64,000 nucleotides of DNA from JAFGCY01 sp964609245. GTDB taxonomy: Bacteria; 4484-113; JAFGCY01. This document shows, piece after piece, positions 25,029 to 33,833 of the stretch (positions within the stretch are counted from its first letter, which is position 1; each line of letters begins with the position of its first letter). Both the position numbers and the translations under genes were made by a program. The stretch is taken from contig CAZSSB010000001.1 of the NCBI GenBank assembly GCA_964609245.1, positions 90,099-154,098 on the forward strand, read 5' to 3'. A model generated the notes under the pieces. That model saw nothing but the letters and a program-made list of their open reading frames with translations. It had not been told where the DNA came from and ran no database searches.

Positions 25029-25298
25029 CTACTCCTCTTCCGGCATGTCGATCGGCTGGGCCTCGGCCAATTCGCCCAGCGTGCCGCGGAAGGCGCCGAT
25101 CAGTTCCTGGGCGCGATTGACGTCCTGCTCCTCGACCTGTACTTCACCCCAGCTGCCGCCGGACCGCATGTCAGGAATGCCGTATCCGGGTATCTGGTGG
25201 GAGCGGATCATCGCGCCGATGCCATTCTCGCGCAGCATATCGCGGATGGTCAGCGCGCTGAACTCGTCCGCGGCGCGATAGACGCTCACCAGCGCCAT
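25029..25298 (-). CDS. DUF2007-like small soluble protein
   Basis: The 89-residue protein starts MALVSVYRAADEFSALTIRD and continues with the DUF2007 pattern (MLRENGIGAMIRSHQ, VQVEEQDVNRAQELIGAF). ATG follows GGAGG at six bases. The longer in-frame extension is low-complexity shadow and is rejected. It resembles the soluble half of the membrane protein at 23.1-23.7 kb. It lies directly downstream of the cohesin/dockerin-like lipoprotein gene on the same strand with a 43-base gap, so co-transcription is likely. DUF2007 proteins are proposed to have a signalling role, unproven. Confidence 0.75.
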   Translation of the reverse strand: MALVSVYRAADEFSALTIRDMLRENGIGAMIRSHQIPGYGIPDMRSGGSWGEVQVEEQDVNRAQELIGAFRGTLGELAEAQPIDMPEEE

Positions 25299-25341
25299 AT
25301 GTCCCTCCGAGGCGTCCGGCCAGCGGCCGGCCGCAGGTTTG

Positions 25342-26910
25342 CTACTCCGCGATGTTGACGATCTGCGGGTCGCCCAGTTCGGGGATGCCGACGGGCACGC
25401 CGTAGGTCGCGCCCCACAGATACAGGTAGACCGAGGACTGCGGGAAGCGGAAGCACTCCTCGTTGATGCCGTCGTCGATGCAGCGGAACTTGACGTAGCC
25501 GACGAAGCCCTCGCCGTCCTTGGGCTCGTCCAGGTCCTTGCGCTGGGTGGCGTTGAAGCCCACCTCGCGATAGCCGTCGGCGATGTCGCCGACGTCGGCG
25601 CCGACGAACAGCGGCGGCTCCAGCAGGTTGGGATGCTCGGTGGACAGCTCATCGGTGTAGAACGCGACGCTGTCCACGTACTCCACCAGCGTGGAATCGT
25701 ACTCGAAGCGCACGTTGGCGCTGAACAGCCCCTCGACATTGGCGACCCTGACCCCGATGTAGAACTCGTTGCCAACGTTGAGCAGCTCACTCTTGGGCGC
25801 CTGAATCTCGAAGCTGAGCGCCACGCCCGGCGGCACCACCATGGTGGTCGCCACGTTGCTGACCGGCCCCTCCAGCGGCGTCTCGCCGGGCTTGCCGACC
25901 GGCACCACGTACCAGCCGAAGCTGCCGGGTTCCTCGGGGGTGTCGAGGAAGGTGTACTGCAGCCGCGTCTTCTGGCCGTTGTAGTCGCGCGGCGCCGACG
26001 GCCCCGTGGGCTCGGCGTTGTTGAGCACCTTCTCCCAGCGGCCGCTATCCGCGGGGTCGGGCTCTTCCTCGGGCTCAGCAAGCGGGGTGCGGTAGACGTT
26101 GTACCCCGTGATGAAGCTGAGGAAGCTCTGGCCGATCGGCGTGATGTCGGCGACGGTGATCAGGCCGTCCTCGTCGCCGTCGACCACCTCGATCAGCGCC
26201 CAGTCATCTTCGCCTTCGACGGCGGGCTGATCGAAATAGAGCCCCAGCGGGGTGAGATCGTTGACGCCTACCTCACCGTCGAGGTTGTAGTCGCCGTTGT
26301 GGCGCTCAAACCAGCTCAGCGTCGCCGAGCTCTCGCCGTCGTAGATCGCCTGCAGATCCTTGACCTTGGAGCGCGGGACCTGGCTGATCTCCGCCGGTAT
26401 CTTGGCCACGGGCTCGGCGCCCGCAGTGAAACTGACCACCGCCAGCGGCTCGGCCGGATCGAGCAGTGCCCCGCCGGTGCCGGTAACGGCGATCGCCACC
26501 AGCCCCCGGCGCACGATCGCCAGGCCCAGTCCGTCGCCGCGCTTTACCTCGGCGGACGTGACGTGCTCGCGCTCGGGGTCGAACCGCACGTACAGACTGG
26601 CGCTGGGCAGCGCCGCGTCGCTGTAGATCGCCAGCGTATCGCCGGCGGCCTCGAGGCGCAGCGCCGCCAGCGTCTCGGCGTCAGGCAGGTTGGCTGCGCC
26701 GAGCGCGCTGACGCGATAGCCGCCGCTGCTGACAAACGGCGCGGTCGCTAGCGCTTCCATCAGTGGCCTGACTTCGATGCTGGGCGCCAGCGGGTTCCAG
26801 GCGGCCGCCTTGCCCGCCGTCGGGTCCAGCTCCGGCTGCTCGAGGCTCAGGGCTCCGCCGCAGCCCGTCAGACACAGTACCAGCACGATCAGTGGGATAA
26901 TTGCACGCAT
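25342..26910 (-). CDS. lipoprotein combining dockerin-like and cohesin-like domains
   Basis: The 522-residue lipoprotein has lipobox LTGC (Cys17). Residues of about 75-165 are beta-rich and resemble a degenerate cohesin (ASLYVRFDPE, AVTGTGGALLDPAEPLAVVS). A dockerin-like pair follows (GDYNLDGEVGVNDLTPLGLY, DGDEDGLITVADITPIGQSF), then a variable Fn3-like region. The C-terminal 145 residues match the cohesin pattern well: GNEFYIGVRVANVEGLFSAN, VRFEYDSTLVEYVDSV, GFVGYVKFRCID. Both partner modules in one surface protein suggest self-assembly or chain formation. ATG at 26910 is favoured over the adjacent one at 26913 by spacing to AAGGA. Confidence 0.85.
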   Translation of the reverse strand: MRAIIPLIVLVLCLTGCGGALSLEQPELDPTAGKAAAWNPLAPSIEVRPLMEALATAPFVSSGGYRVSALGAANLPDAETLAALRLEAAGDTLAIYSDAALPSASLYVRFDPEREHVTSAEVKRGDGLGLAIVRRGLVAIAVTGTGGALLDPAEPLAVVSFTAGAEPVAKIPAEISQVPRSKVKDLQAIYDGESSATLSWFERHNGDYNLDGEVGVNDLTPLGLYFDQPAVEGEDDWALIEVVDGDEDGLITVADITPIGQSFLSFITGYNVYRTPLAEPEEEPDPADSGRWEKVLNNAEPTGPSAPRDYNGQKTRLQYTFLDTPEEPGSFGWYVVPVGKPGETPLEGPVSNVATTMVVPPGVALSFEIQAPKSELLNVGNEFYIGVRVANVEGLFSANVRFEYDSTLVEYVDSVAFYTDELSTEHPNLLEPPLFVGADVGDIADGYREVGFNATQRKDLDEPKDGEGFVGYVKFRCIDDGINEECFRFPQSSVYLYLWGATYGVPVGIPELGDPQIVNIAE

Positions 26911-27047
26911 CATGTTCCTTCCGGCAAGTACAGCCTTTGTTACCATCGCTCGGTCGACAAATGGCGTAGCTGCCCCTCTGGTTCTGGTGAGACTAACCGC
27001 ACATTATAACAACCGGTGGCCTGTGCCGGGGGTCCGGAAGCACCGCC

Positions 27048-27860
27048 GTGGCGGCTGAGGAGCGCAGACACCGCGCCATACTGGTGGGGATCAGCCCGCA
27101 TGCCGAGAGCGACGCCGTGGTGCGGCTGTTCGCGGACGGCCGGGGCGCGCTGGTGGCCCGCGCCCGTGGGCTGCGCAAGGCACAGAGCAAGCTGGCGCCG
27201 CGGCTGCAGCCCGCCGACGAGCTGGAGGTGCGGACCGCGGCCGGCCGCGGCGGGGTGGGGCTGCTGATCGGCGTCGAGCCGGTCCGAAGCCATCCACACT
27301 GGCGCGCCGACCTGGGCCTGCTGGCGCTGTACTGGTTCATGGCGGAATGCCTGTACGTCGGCGCCGGTGAAGAGCAGGTCAACGCCGACATGTACCGCCT
27401 GCTGGCGAACCTGCTGCGCAGTGAACCGGACGGCGAGCTGCGCTATGGCGCGGCGGCGGTGTTCAGCCTGAAGCTGCTGGGGCTGCACGGCCTGCTGGCC
27501 GACCTGAGCTGCTGCGCGCTCGACGGCCACGCGCTGGCGCCGGACGAACCGGCCCACCTGCTGCCCCGCGGGGACGGGCTGGTGGGCCGCGCGGCCTATA
27601 ACGAGCACTACGCGCGCAGCGGCGGCGGCATGCTCAGGCTCGATGCGGAGCGGCGGCGGCGCTGGCTGACGCTGCTGACCGGCGCGCTGCTGGACTATCC
27701 CGCGGTAGGAGCCGACCAGCTGGATGCCGCGTTGCTGATTCAGCATGCGGCACGGCTGCTGAGCGGAACTGCGGCCGCCCCGATCCGCAGCGTGCAGTTC
27801 CTGGTGCAGCAGTGGCGGCTGCCCACCCTTGAGGAGTTGCTGCGCGACCAGCACCTCTAG
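27048..27860 (+). CDS. recO: DNA repair protein RecO
   Basis: The 270-residue protein has the N-terminal OB-fold pattern (RAILVGISPHAESDAVVRLF, VARARGLRKAQSKLAPRLQP) and a helical C-terminal domain (MYRLLANLLRSEP, FSLKLLGLHGLL). RecO anneals single strands and helps load RecA with RecR. The four-Cys zinc motif of many RecO proteins is not complete; only CC in LSCCALDG remains. The start is GTG at 27048. It is divergent from the cohesin/dockerin-like lipoprotein and convergent with the TPR operon. Confidence 0.8.
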   Translation: MAAEERRHRAILVGISPHAESDAVVRLFADGRGALVARARGLRKAQSKLAPRLQPADELEVRTAAGRGGVGLLIGVEPVRSHPHWRADLGLLALYWFMAECLYVGAGEEQVNADMYRLLANLLRSEPDGELRYGAAAVFSLKLLGLHGLLADLSCCALDGHALAPDEPAHLLPRGDGLVGRAAYNEHYARSGGGMLRLDAERRRRWLTLLTGALLDYPAVGADQLDAALLIQHAARLLSGTAAAPIRSVQFLVQQWRLPTLEELLRDQHL

Positions 27861-27889
27861 CGGTCCGGCGGGAACTGCGCGGCGGCGGG

Positions 27890-28396
27890 TTAGCTCGACT
27901 GGCTTTCGAGCAGGGAGATCAGCTTCAGCAGACGCGGATCGTCGGTGAGGCCGCGGGCCTGTTTCAGAGCCTTCAGTCCGGCCTCCAGGTCGCCGCGCTG
28001 GACGAACAGCGCCGCCGCGACCAGCGCCACCACCGCCGGCTGGCTGGCCAGTTCCTCCTGGGGCAGCGCCTGCAGCTCCCGCTGCGCCGTTTCGCCGTCG
28101 CCCTGCGAGATGTGCTGAATGACGCGCAGCATCCCGCGGCTGGCTGCGGGCGCGGCTGCGGCGGCCCCCGACTCGGCGGGCTGGTCCGGCTCGCCGGTGG
28201 GCGGGTCGGCCAGCAGCACGGGCGGCTGGGGCTCGGCGGGCCGCGGGGGGCCGTCGGGGCCCTGCTGCGCCACGAGCTGCACCAGGTTGCCGAGGCGGTC
28301 CGACAGCTCGTCCACGCGCTGCTCCAGCTCCAGCAGCCGGATGCGGATCGCCGTCAGTTCGCCGTCGGGCGGGGTGGAGGCCTCGCTATCGGTCAT
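27890..28396 (-). CDS. coiled-coil/TPR-like small protein
   Basis: The 168-residue cytoplasmic protein has an N-terminal coiled coil (IRIRLLELEQRVDELSDRLG), a Pro/Ala-rich linker (about 50-85) and a helical C-terminal part like one or two TPR units (GDGETAQRELQALPQEEL, RGDLEAGLKALKQARGL). Its ATG overlaps the stop of the 1800-residue gene by four bases (ATGA), so the two are translationally coupled. The coiled coil could dimerise it. It is the last gene of the pseudokinase-TPR operon. Function unknown. Confidence 0.75.
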   Translation of the reverse strand: MTDSEASTPPDGELTAIRIRLLELEQRVDELSDRLGNLVQLVAQQGPDGPPRPAEPQPPVLLADPPTGEPDQPAESGAAAAAPAASRGMLRVIQHISQGDGETAQRELQALPQEELASQPAVVALVAAALFVQRGDLEAGLKALKQARGLTDDPRLLKLISLLESQSS

Positions 28397-31300
28397 GACC
28401 GGCCGTCGTCCTCCTCGGGCTCCTCCGGGACGCCCAGCATCGACAGGATCTCGCCCAGGATCTCCTGCTGCCGGTCATCCCGCGGCTCGGGCGCCGCGGC
28501 GCGGTCTTGCTGGTCGGCGCTGGCGTAGAGGGCCTGCAGACGCTGGCGGCTGTCGCGGTAGTTGTGCTTGAGCACCAGGATCTGCTCCAGGCAGCGGACC
28601 GCGGCCTCGCGGTCCTGGCGCTGCTCGTAGGCGGTGGCCATCCCGTAGAGCGCGCGCAGCCGCAGCTCGTTGTGCTCGGTGTCGTCACCCAGGCGGCGCA
28701 GGACGTCCTCGAAGGCCCTCAGCGAGATGCGGTAGTCGCCGGTCAGCACGAAGCACTCGCCCAGCTCGACCGAGAGCAGCGGACTGCCCTGGCCGCGGTC
28801 GAGGCCGGCCTGCAGCTCGCCGATGGCCTCGACCGGCTCGTCGACGGCGCACAGCAGGCGCGCGATCTCGATGGTGCGCTCGACGCTGTCCGGCTCGCCG
28901 CGCAGCTGCTCGATCCGCTGGCGGTTGATCGCCGTGGCCAGCTCGGCCTGACGCCGCTTGGCGGGCTCCTGATCGGGCAGCAGCTCCAGCGCCGCGCTGA
29001 CGCGCTGGTGGGCCTGTTCCAGGTCACCGGCTTCCTCGACCAGCTGCGAGAGGCGCAGCTGGGCCGCCGCGCGGATGTGGAGGTCGGCCTGTTTGTCGCG
29101 GGTGGCCTGCTCATACAGCCGCTGGGCCGCGGCCGGATCGCCCTGCAGCTCCTTGAGCTGCGCGGCACGGTACTTGAGGTCGCCGCCCGGTTGCTCTTCC
29201 AGCCAGCCGGACGGCAGCGGATTGCTGGTGGCGTGGGCCCAGACCAGGTGGTCGGCGGCCAGCGGCAATTCGCCCGCTTCGCGCAGGTGACCGACCAGCC
29301 AGCGGCGGGCGGCCGTCGATGCCGGGGTGCTGAGCAGCGCCTCGGCCAGCGCGGTTGCGGCAGCCGTGTGTTCGTCCAGCGCGGCGCTGCCCAGGGCCTC
29401 GAGCGCCGTCGCCGCCGCCTCGTGATCGCCCCGCAGCAGGTGGACTTCCACCAGCGCCACCTGCTGGGCGACGGCATATTCGTCGGTCGCCAGCTGGGTG
29501 AGCACGTCAAGCGCCAGCTGCGCCAGGTCGTCGTCCTCCAAGATGAAGTTGAGCGCCAGCTGCCAGGCCCGGGCCTGGTCGCCGAGCTGCCCGAACAGCT
29601 GCAGCAGCAGCCGGATCAGGCCGGGGCTGTCCGCGGAGTCGCGGATCAGCGCCAGCACGGTGCGGATCAGCTGGTGGACCTCGCCGGTGGGCAGGTCCGC
29701 GTCGCGGGCGGCGAGCAGCTGCTCGACGAACTCCTGGCGGCCGCTCTCCGTGCTGAGATCCAGCAGCTGCAGGCGGGCCAGCAGCACCGGCGCCACGTTG
29801 CTCGCCACGCGCTGGTATTCGCTGAGCGCCTTGAGCGCCTGCTCGCGTCCGGCCGGGCTGGTCTCGGCCAGCTTGCGGGCGGCCAGCGCGACCGCGGTGA
29901 GGTCGTCCCGCAGCACGGCGGCGCGCATCTGCAGGGCGTGCAGTTCCTGCCAGCGCGCGGACTCCTCCGGCAGCTGGCTGGCATCGAAGCCGGCCAAAGC
30001 TTCCAGCAGCTCGGGGCCCGGCTCATCGACCAGCTGCCAGGCCTGCTGCACGTAGCCCAGCGCCTCCTCGGCCTGATTCAGTTTCAGTGCCAGGTGATGC
30101 AGGTGCAGCGCCAGCTCGCAGCGCTGCTCGGGGGACAGCTCGACGCGCTCGGCGTTGTTCCACAGCTCGCTGGCAAGTTCATACAGCTCGTCAGCCGACC
30201 AGCGCGGCAGCAGCCAGGTCAGCGCCGACAGCGCCCAGCCCCAGTCGCCGGGCCGCTCGGACTGCGCCACGCATTTCAGCGCCAGCAGGTGCAGCGGATA
30301 CTGCATCGGGTTGGGCGCCAGCGCGCCGTGGTGGCGCAGCTGGGTCAGGATCGGCACGGCCAGGCTGGCGTCCTGCTCCAGCGCCGCGGCGTATTCCTCG
30401 GCGCTGTCCTGCCACAGATTGACGCGGATATAGGCCTGGCCCAGCTGCATGCTGGCGCCCGGACCCCCGCCGCTGTCGCGGATCTCGGCCAGCAGCGGCG
30501 CGTACTCCGGATAGTCGCGGACGGTATCGCGCAGGCCGGCCAGGCGGTCCAGGGCGTCCTCGGTGCGGCCGGCCATGAACAGCAGGCGTCCCCAGGTGAC
30601 CACCAGCGCCGTGGGCATCCCGCCATCCTCGAGGGCCAGCTTGTCGAACAGCTCCAGCAGGCTGGCAGCGGCGTCAGGCCCCTGGGCGAGGATCCCTTCA
30701 ATCAACTCGTGGGCTTCCTCGCCCTGGCCGTGCAATGCCGCCAGGATCAGCCGGAGGTGCCGCGCGTCCACGTTGTCTTCGGCGCTGGCCAGTGGCTCGG
30801 CGATCTCCGTCGAGAGGCTGCCGACCACCTTGCGCATCTCGCTGTCGCGGTCCTGGTAGATCTGCACGAGCCTGAGCAGGTGCTTGGTCGCCAGCGCGTA
30901 GTTGGGATTCGGCCCGGCCAGTTGCAGGGTGATCAGTTCGCGCAGCACCGCCTCGGCGTCCCCGCCGGCCTCGGCCACTTGCGCGGCGAGGGCGGCGGCC
31001 GCCTCGTGGGCGCCCTGCCCGCACAGCTCACGGACGGCGCTCAGCGCGCGCGCCTGGTCGCCGGCGGCCAGGGCCAGTCGCCCCAGCTGCTCGACGTGCT
31101 CGCTGGTGGTCGCGGTCAGGCCCAGGGTCTCCAGGGTGTCGAGGCACCACTGTGGGTCGCCGGTGGCCTCGGCCGTGGTTGTCAGCGTCTCCAGCGCCGC
31201 GGCTGGCTGCTCGGCCTGCAGCGCCTCGGCCACCACTTCGGCGGCTTCGCGCAGCAGCTCGGGGGGGTCGCCCGCGGGCAGCAGCTGCGGCAGGGCCGCC

Positions 31301-33795
31301 TTCAGCGCCTCGAGGGCCTCTTCATCGCCGCCGCGGGACAGCTTGAGCAGATGGCGCAGGTGTTCGGCGGGATCACCGAACTGGCGCCCGGAGGCCAGCA
31401 GGTAGCGGGCCGCGGGCTCGAAGCCGGCGTCGCACAGCTCCTGCAGCGCCTGGTCGACAAACGCGCGGATGTCTGCGGCGGATGCTTCCGTGGACTCGTC
31501 GGTCAGCCGCGCGTCAAGGCAGCGGACCAGTTCCAGCTGCTGATCCGGGCCGCGGCTGGCCAGCAGGCCGTGCATTTGCTCGGCGGCTTCGCGCAGGCTG
31601 TCGGCGGGCAGCTGATCGCAGAGCAGTTTAACCGGCACCAACGCCTGCTCGGCGGGATCGATCTCGGCGATCATCTCGACCGCGCGCTGCCAGTCGCCCT
31701 GCCGGGCCAGGGTCTCGCACTCGACCAGCAGCCGCGCGCCGGCCGGGACCGGCACACCCAGCTCCTCGGCCAGCGAGAGCGCGACTTGCGGCTCGACCTG
31801 CTGGGCCGCGGCCTGCAGCGCCGCCGGAATCTGCTCCGCAGTCCCGGTGCCGGCTACGAACATCAGGTACAGCCGCGTCCACTGAATCCGCAGCTGCGGC
31901 TGCCCGTCGTCGGGCATCGCGTCGAGCAGCGGCCTAAGTTCACTGAGCCACTCCAGCGGCTCGGCCGGCAGCTGCTCGCCGGCGATCTGGGCCAGCGACT
32001 CGATCTCACCGACCGCCACCGGCAGCAGCTCGCGGTGGCCCTCGCTGACGGTCAGATACGTCGCCTGCTGAGCGCGCCGGCGGTGGACCAGCGCGGGATC
32101 CAAAGCTTCACGCCACTGGCGGTAGGCCGCTTCGATCTGCTCATCGTCCGGGGCCAGCAGGCTGGCCGTCGTCGCCGGTTCAAAGCCGGCCTCCGGGTCA
32201 CTGGAGGCCAGGTGCTGGGTGCGGGCCAGCACCATCAGCACGGGCGGCGACGGCTCGGCCTGGGCCACAATTTGGGTTTCAAGTGCCGCCAGCAAGCCGC
32301 CGCGCTGTTCATCGTTGGCGGGCAGCGTCGCCAGCTGGTCCAGCGCTGCGGCGTAGTCCTCGCGGGCCAGCTCCAGCCTGGCCAGCAGCGCCGCGGCGGC
32401 GGGCTCGGGCTCGTCCGGCAGGCTGGCGCGCAGCAGGTCCACGATCGCGCCGACGTCGTCCGGATCTTCGATCGCGACGGCATCCAGCAGCTCGGTCAGC
32501 CCGGCGAGGTCCTCCTGGGCCAGCAGGCGTCCCGCCAGCCAGCCGCGCGCCGCGCCGACTTGCCAGGCCGGCTGGTCGGTGGCCGCCAGTTCGCGCAGCA
32601 GTGACGCGGCCTCAGCGGCCGTCAGCTCGCCTTCGAACGTCGCCGCGAGTTGCTCCTCCAGCTCGGCCGGCGAGCTGCTGGCGGCAAGCGCGTCCATGCT
32701 GGTGGGGGTCGCCGTCACCGCGGCCGGCACCTGGGTCACCTTGCCCTGGGTGACGGCCTGGGTCAGCAACTGCCCGGCTTCCTCCGGGCGTGCGGTTCCC
32801 GCCTGCTCGTGACGCTGATCCCAGCGCTCGACGAGCTGGGGAATCCGGTCGGGCGGTTCAACCTTGAGTGTCTGTTTGAGGGCGAAGAGCGACAGGCGCG
32901 CATCCAGCGGCAGGTGGTCGTGACCCAGCAGGAACTCGACCAGCCGCTCGCCGTGGATCTGGGCGCGCGTCAGTTTGTCCTGGACCTGATTCCAGCCCAG
33001 CTTGCCCTGGGCGAAGTCGTCGAGCACGGGCTCCAGCACCAGGCTGTGCAGCCCCCACTCGGCGGCGGGACGCACGCGCAGCAGCTTCTCCGTGGACTCC
33101 GCGTAGGCCGGCGGCAGGCGTTCGGCGTCACCGGCGATCTCGATCAGCAGCGTCTCCGCCTGCTGTTCCTCCTTGCGGGCCAGCAGGCTGTCCGCCATCA
33201 GCAGCTGCACGCTGATCAGGTCCTCGCCCAGCTTGTGCTTGTTGGCCAGCAGCTCCTTGAGCGCCTCGATCGTCAGGTCCTGCTCGGTCTGCAGCGCGTC
33301 CTTCTTGACCAGCTGCAGCAGCTCGTAGGCGTAGTCCTTCCAATCGTCACTCTCGCCGGTCAGCTGCGCCCGTTCGGCCAGGTATTGCAGCGCGCGTTCC
33401 GGCCCCAGGCTGCCCTTGGTGATCCGCCAGCTGAGCAGCGCCACGCGTTCGGTTTTCAGATGCGTGGGCAGCTCCAGCAGCCGGTCGACGAGCTTCTGCA
33501 GGCCCGGCACCACGGCGATCTTGCGGCTGCGGGCGACCAATTCGGCAAAGGCCGGATATGCCACAACGCCGTTCTTCAGCGCCAGCGACGCCTCCACCAG
33601 CGCCTCGGCCCCGTTGGTCAGCAGCCCGGGATTGGCGTTGGCCGGCTTGTCCACAACCCCCATGTAGCGTTTGGTGTAGGTCTGGAGTGCGCGCAGCAAG
33701 CCGGCTTCCTTGCGCTTCTGCTGCTGCGGATTCAGGCGGCGAAAAGACTCGACCTGTCTAAGCAGCCCCTTGCCGAAGTCAAAGCCCTTGAACAT
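28393..33795 (-). CDS. giant TPR-like protein, 1800 residues
   Basis: An exceptionally long, acidic, Ala/Leu/Glu/Gln-rich all-helical protein with no signal peptide or membrane segment, so probably cytoplasmic. Helical pairs recur throughout. Clear TPR units are near the C-terminus (SVELGECFVLTGDYRISLRA, LYGMATAYEQRQDREAAVR). The N-terminal 60 residues are basic and distinct (FKGFDFGKGLLRQVESFRRL). The tail is acidic (PEEPEEDDGRS). No catalytic motif is seen. It follows the degenerate kinase gene by 38 bases. Such solenoids usually act as scaffolds, and the kinase-like partner may bind it. The long antisense open frame here is a codon-bias shadow. Confidence 0.85.
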   Translation of the reverse strand: MFKGFDFGKGLLRQVESFRRLNPQQQKRKEAGLLRALQTYTKRYMGVVDKPANANPGLLTNGAEALVEASLALKNGVVAYPAFAELVARSRKIAVVPGLQKLVDRLLELPTHLKTERVALLSWRITKGSLGPERALQYLAERAQLTGESDDWKDYAYELLQLVKKDALQTEQDLTIEALKELLANKHKLGEDLISVQLLMADSLLARKEEQQAETLLIEIAGDAERLPPAYAESTEKLLRVRPAAEWGLHSLVLEPVLDDFAQGKLGWNQVQDKLTRAQIHGERLVEFLLGHDHLPLDARLSLFALKQTLKVEPPDRIPQLVERWDQRHEQAGTARPEEAGQLLTQAVTQGKVTQVPAAVTATPTSMDALAASSSPAELEEQLAATFEGELTAAEAASLLRELAATDQPAWQVGAARGWLAGRLLAQEDLAGLTELLDAVAIEDPDDVGAIVDLLRASLPDEPEPAAAALLARLELAREDYAAALDQLATLPANDEQRGGLLAALETQIVAQAEPSPPVLMVLARTQHLASSDPEAGFEPATTASLLAPDDEQIEAAYRQWREALDPALVHRRRAQQATYLTVSEGHRELLPVAVGEIESLAQIAGEQLPAEPLEWLSELRPLLDAMPDDGQPQLRIQWTRLYLMFVAGTGTAEQIPAALQAAAQQVEPQVALSLAEELGVPVPAGARLLVECETLARQGDWQRAVEMIAEIDPAEQALVPVKLLCDQLPADSLREAAEQMHGLLASRGPDQQLELVRCLDARLTDESTEASAADIRAFVDQALQELCDAGFEPAARYLLASGRQFGDPAEHLRHLLKLSRGGDEEALEALKAALPQLLPAGDPPELLREAAEVVAEALQAEQPAAALETLTTTAEATGDPQWCLDTLETLGLTATTSEHVEQLGRLALAAGDQARALSAVRELCGQGAHEAAAALAAQVAEAGGDAEAVLRELITLQLAGPNPNYALATKHLLRLVQIYQDRDSEMRKVVGSLSTEIAEPLASAEDNVDARHLRLILAALHGQGEEAHELIEGILAQGPDAAASLLELFDKLALEDGGMPTALVVTWGRLLFMAGRTEDALDRLAGLRDTVRDYPEYAPLLAEIRDSGGGPGASMQLGQAYIRVNLWQDSAEEYAAALEQDASLAVPILTQLRHHGALAPNPMQYPLHLLALKCVAQSERPGDWGWALSALTWLLPRWSADELYELASELWNNAERVELSPEQRCELALHLHHLALKLNQAEEALGYVQQAWQLVDEPGPELLEALAGFDASQLPEESARWQELHALQMRAAVLRDDLTAVALAARKLAETSPAGREQALKALSEYQRVASNVAPVLLARLQLLDLSTESGRQEFVEQLLAARDADLPTGEVHQLIRTVLALIRDSADSPGLIRLLLQLFGQLGDQARAWQLALNFILEDDDLAQLALDVLTQLATDEYAVAQQVALVEVHLLRGDHEAAATALEALGSAALDEHTAAATALAEALLSTPASTAARRWLVGHLREAGELPLAADHLVWAHATSNPLPSGWLEEQPGGDLKYRAAQLKELQGDPAAAQRLYEQATRDKQADLHIRAAAQLRLSQLVEEAGDLEQAHQRVSAALELLPDQEPAKRRQAELATAINRQRIEQLRGEPDSVERTIEIARLLCAVDEPVEAIGELQAGLDRGQGSPLLSVELGECFVLTGDYRISLRAFEDVLRRLGDDTEHNELRLRALYGMATAYEQRQDREAAVRCLEQILVLKHNYRDSRQRLQALYASADQQDRAAAPEPRDDRQQEILGEILSMLGVPEEPEEDDGRS

Positions 33796-33833
33796 CCGCT
33801 GTTCCTGACCTACCTACTGGCTTTCTCTATACA

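Noticed and set aside
28507..32604. Very long plus-strand open frame of 1365 codons
   Set aside because: It is antisense to the TPR-like gene, rich in Gln/Gly/Arg, and arises from GC-rich codon bias. The minus-strand frame has the ribosome context and helical periodicity.
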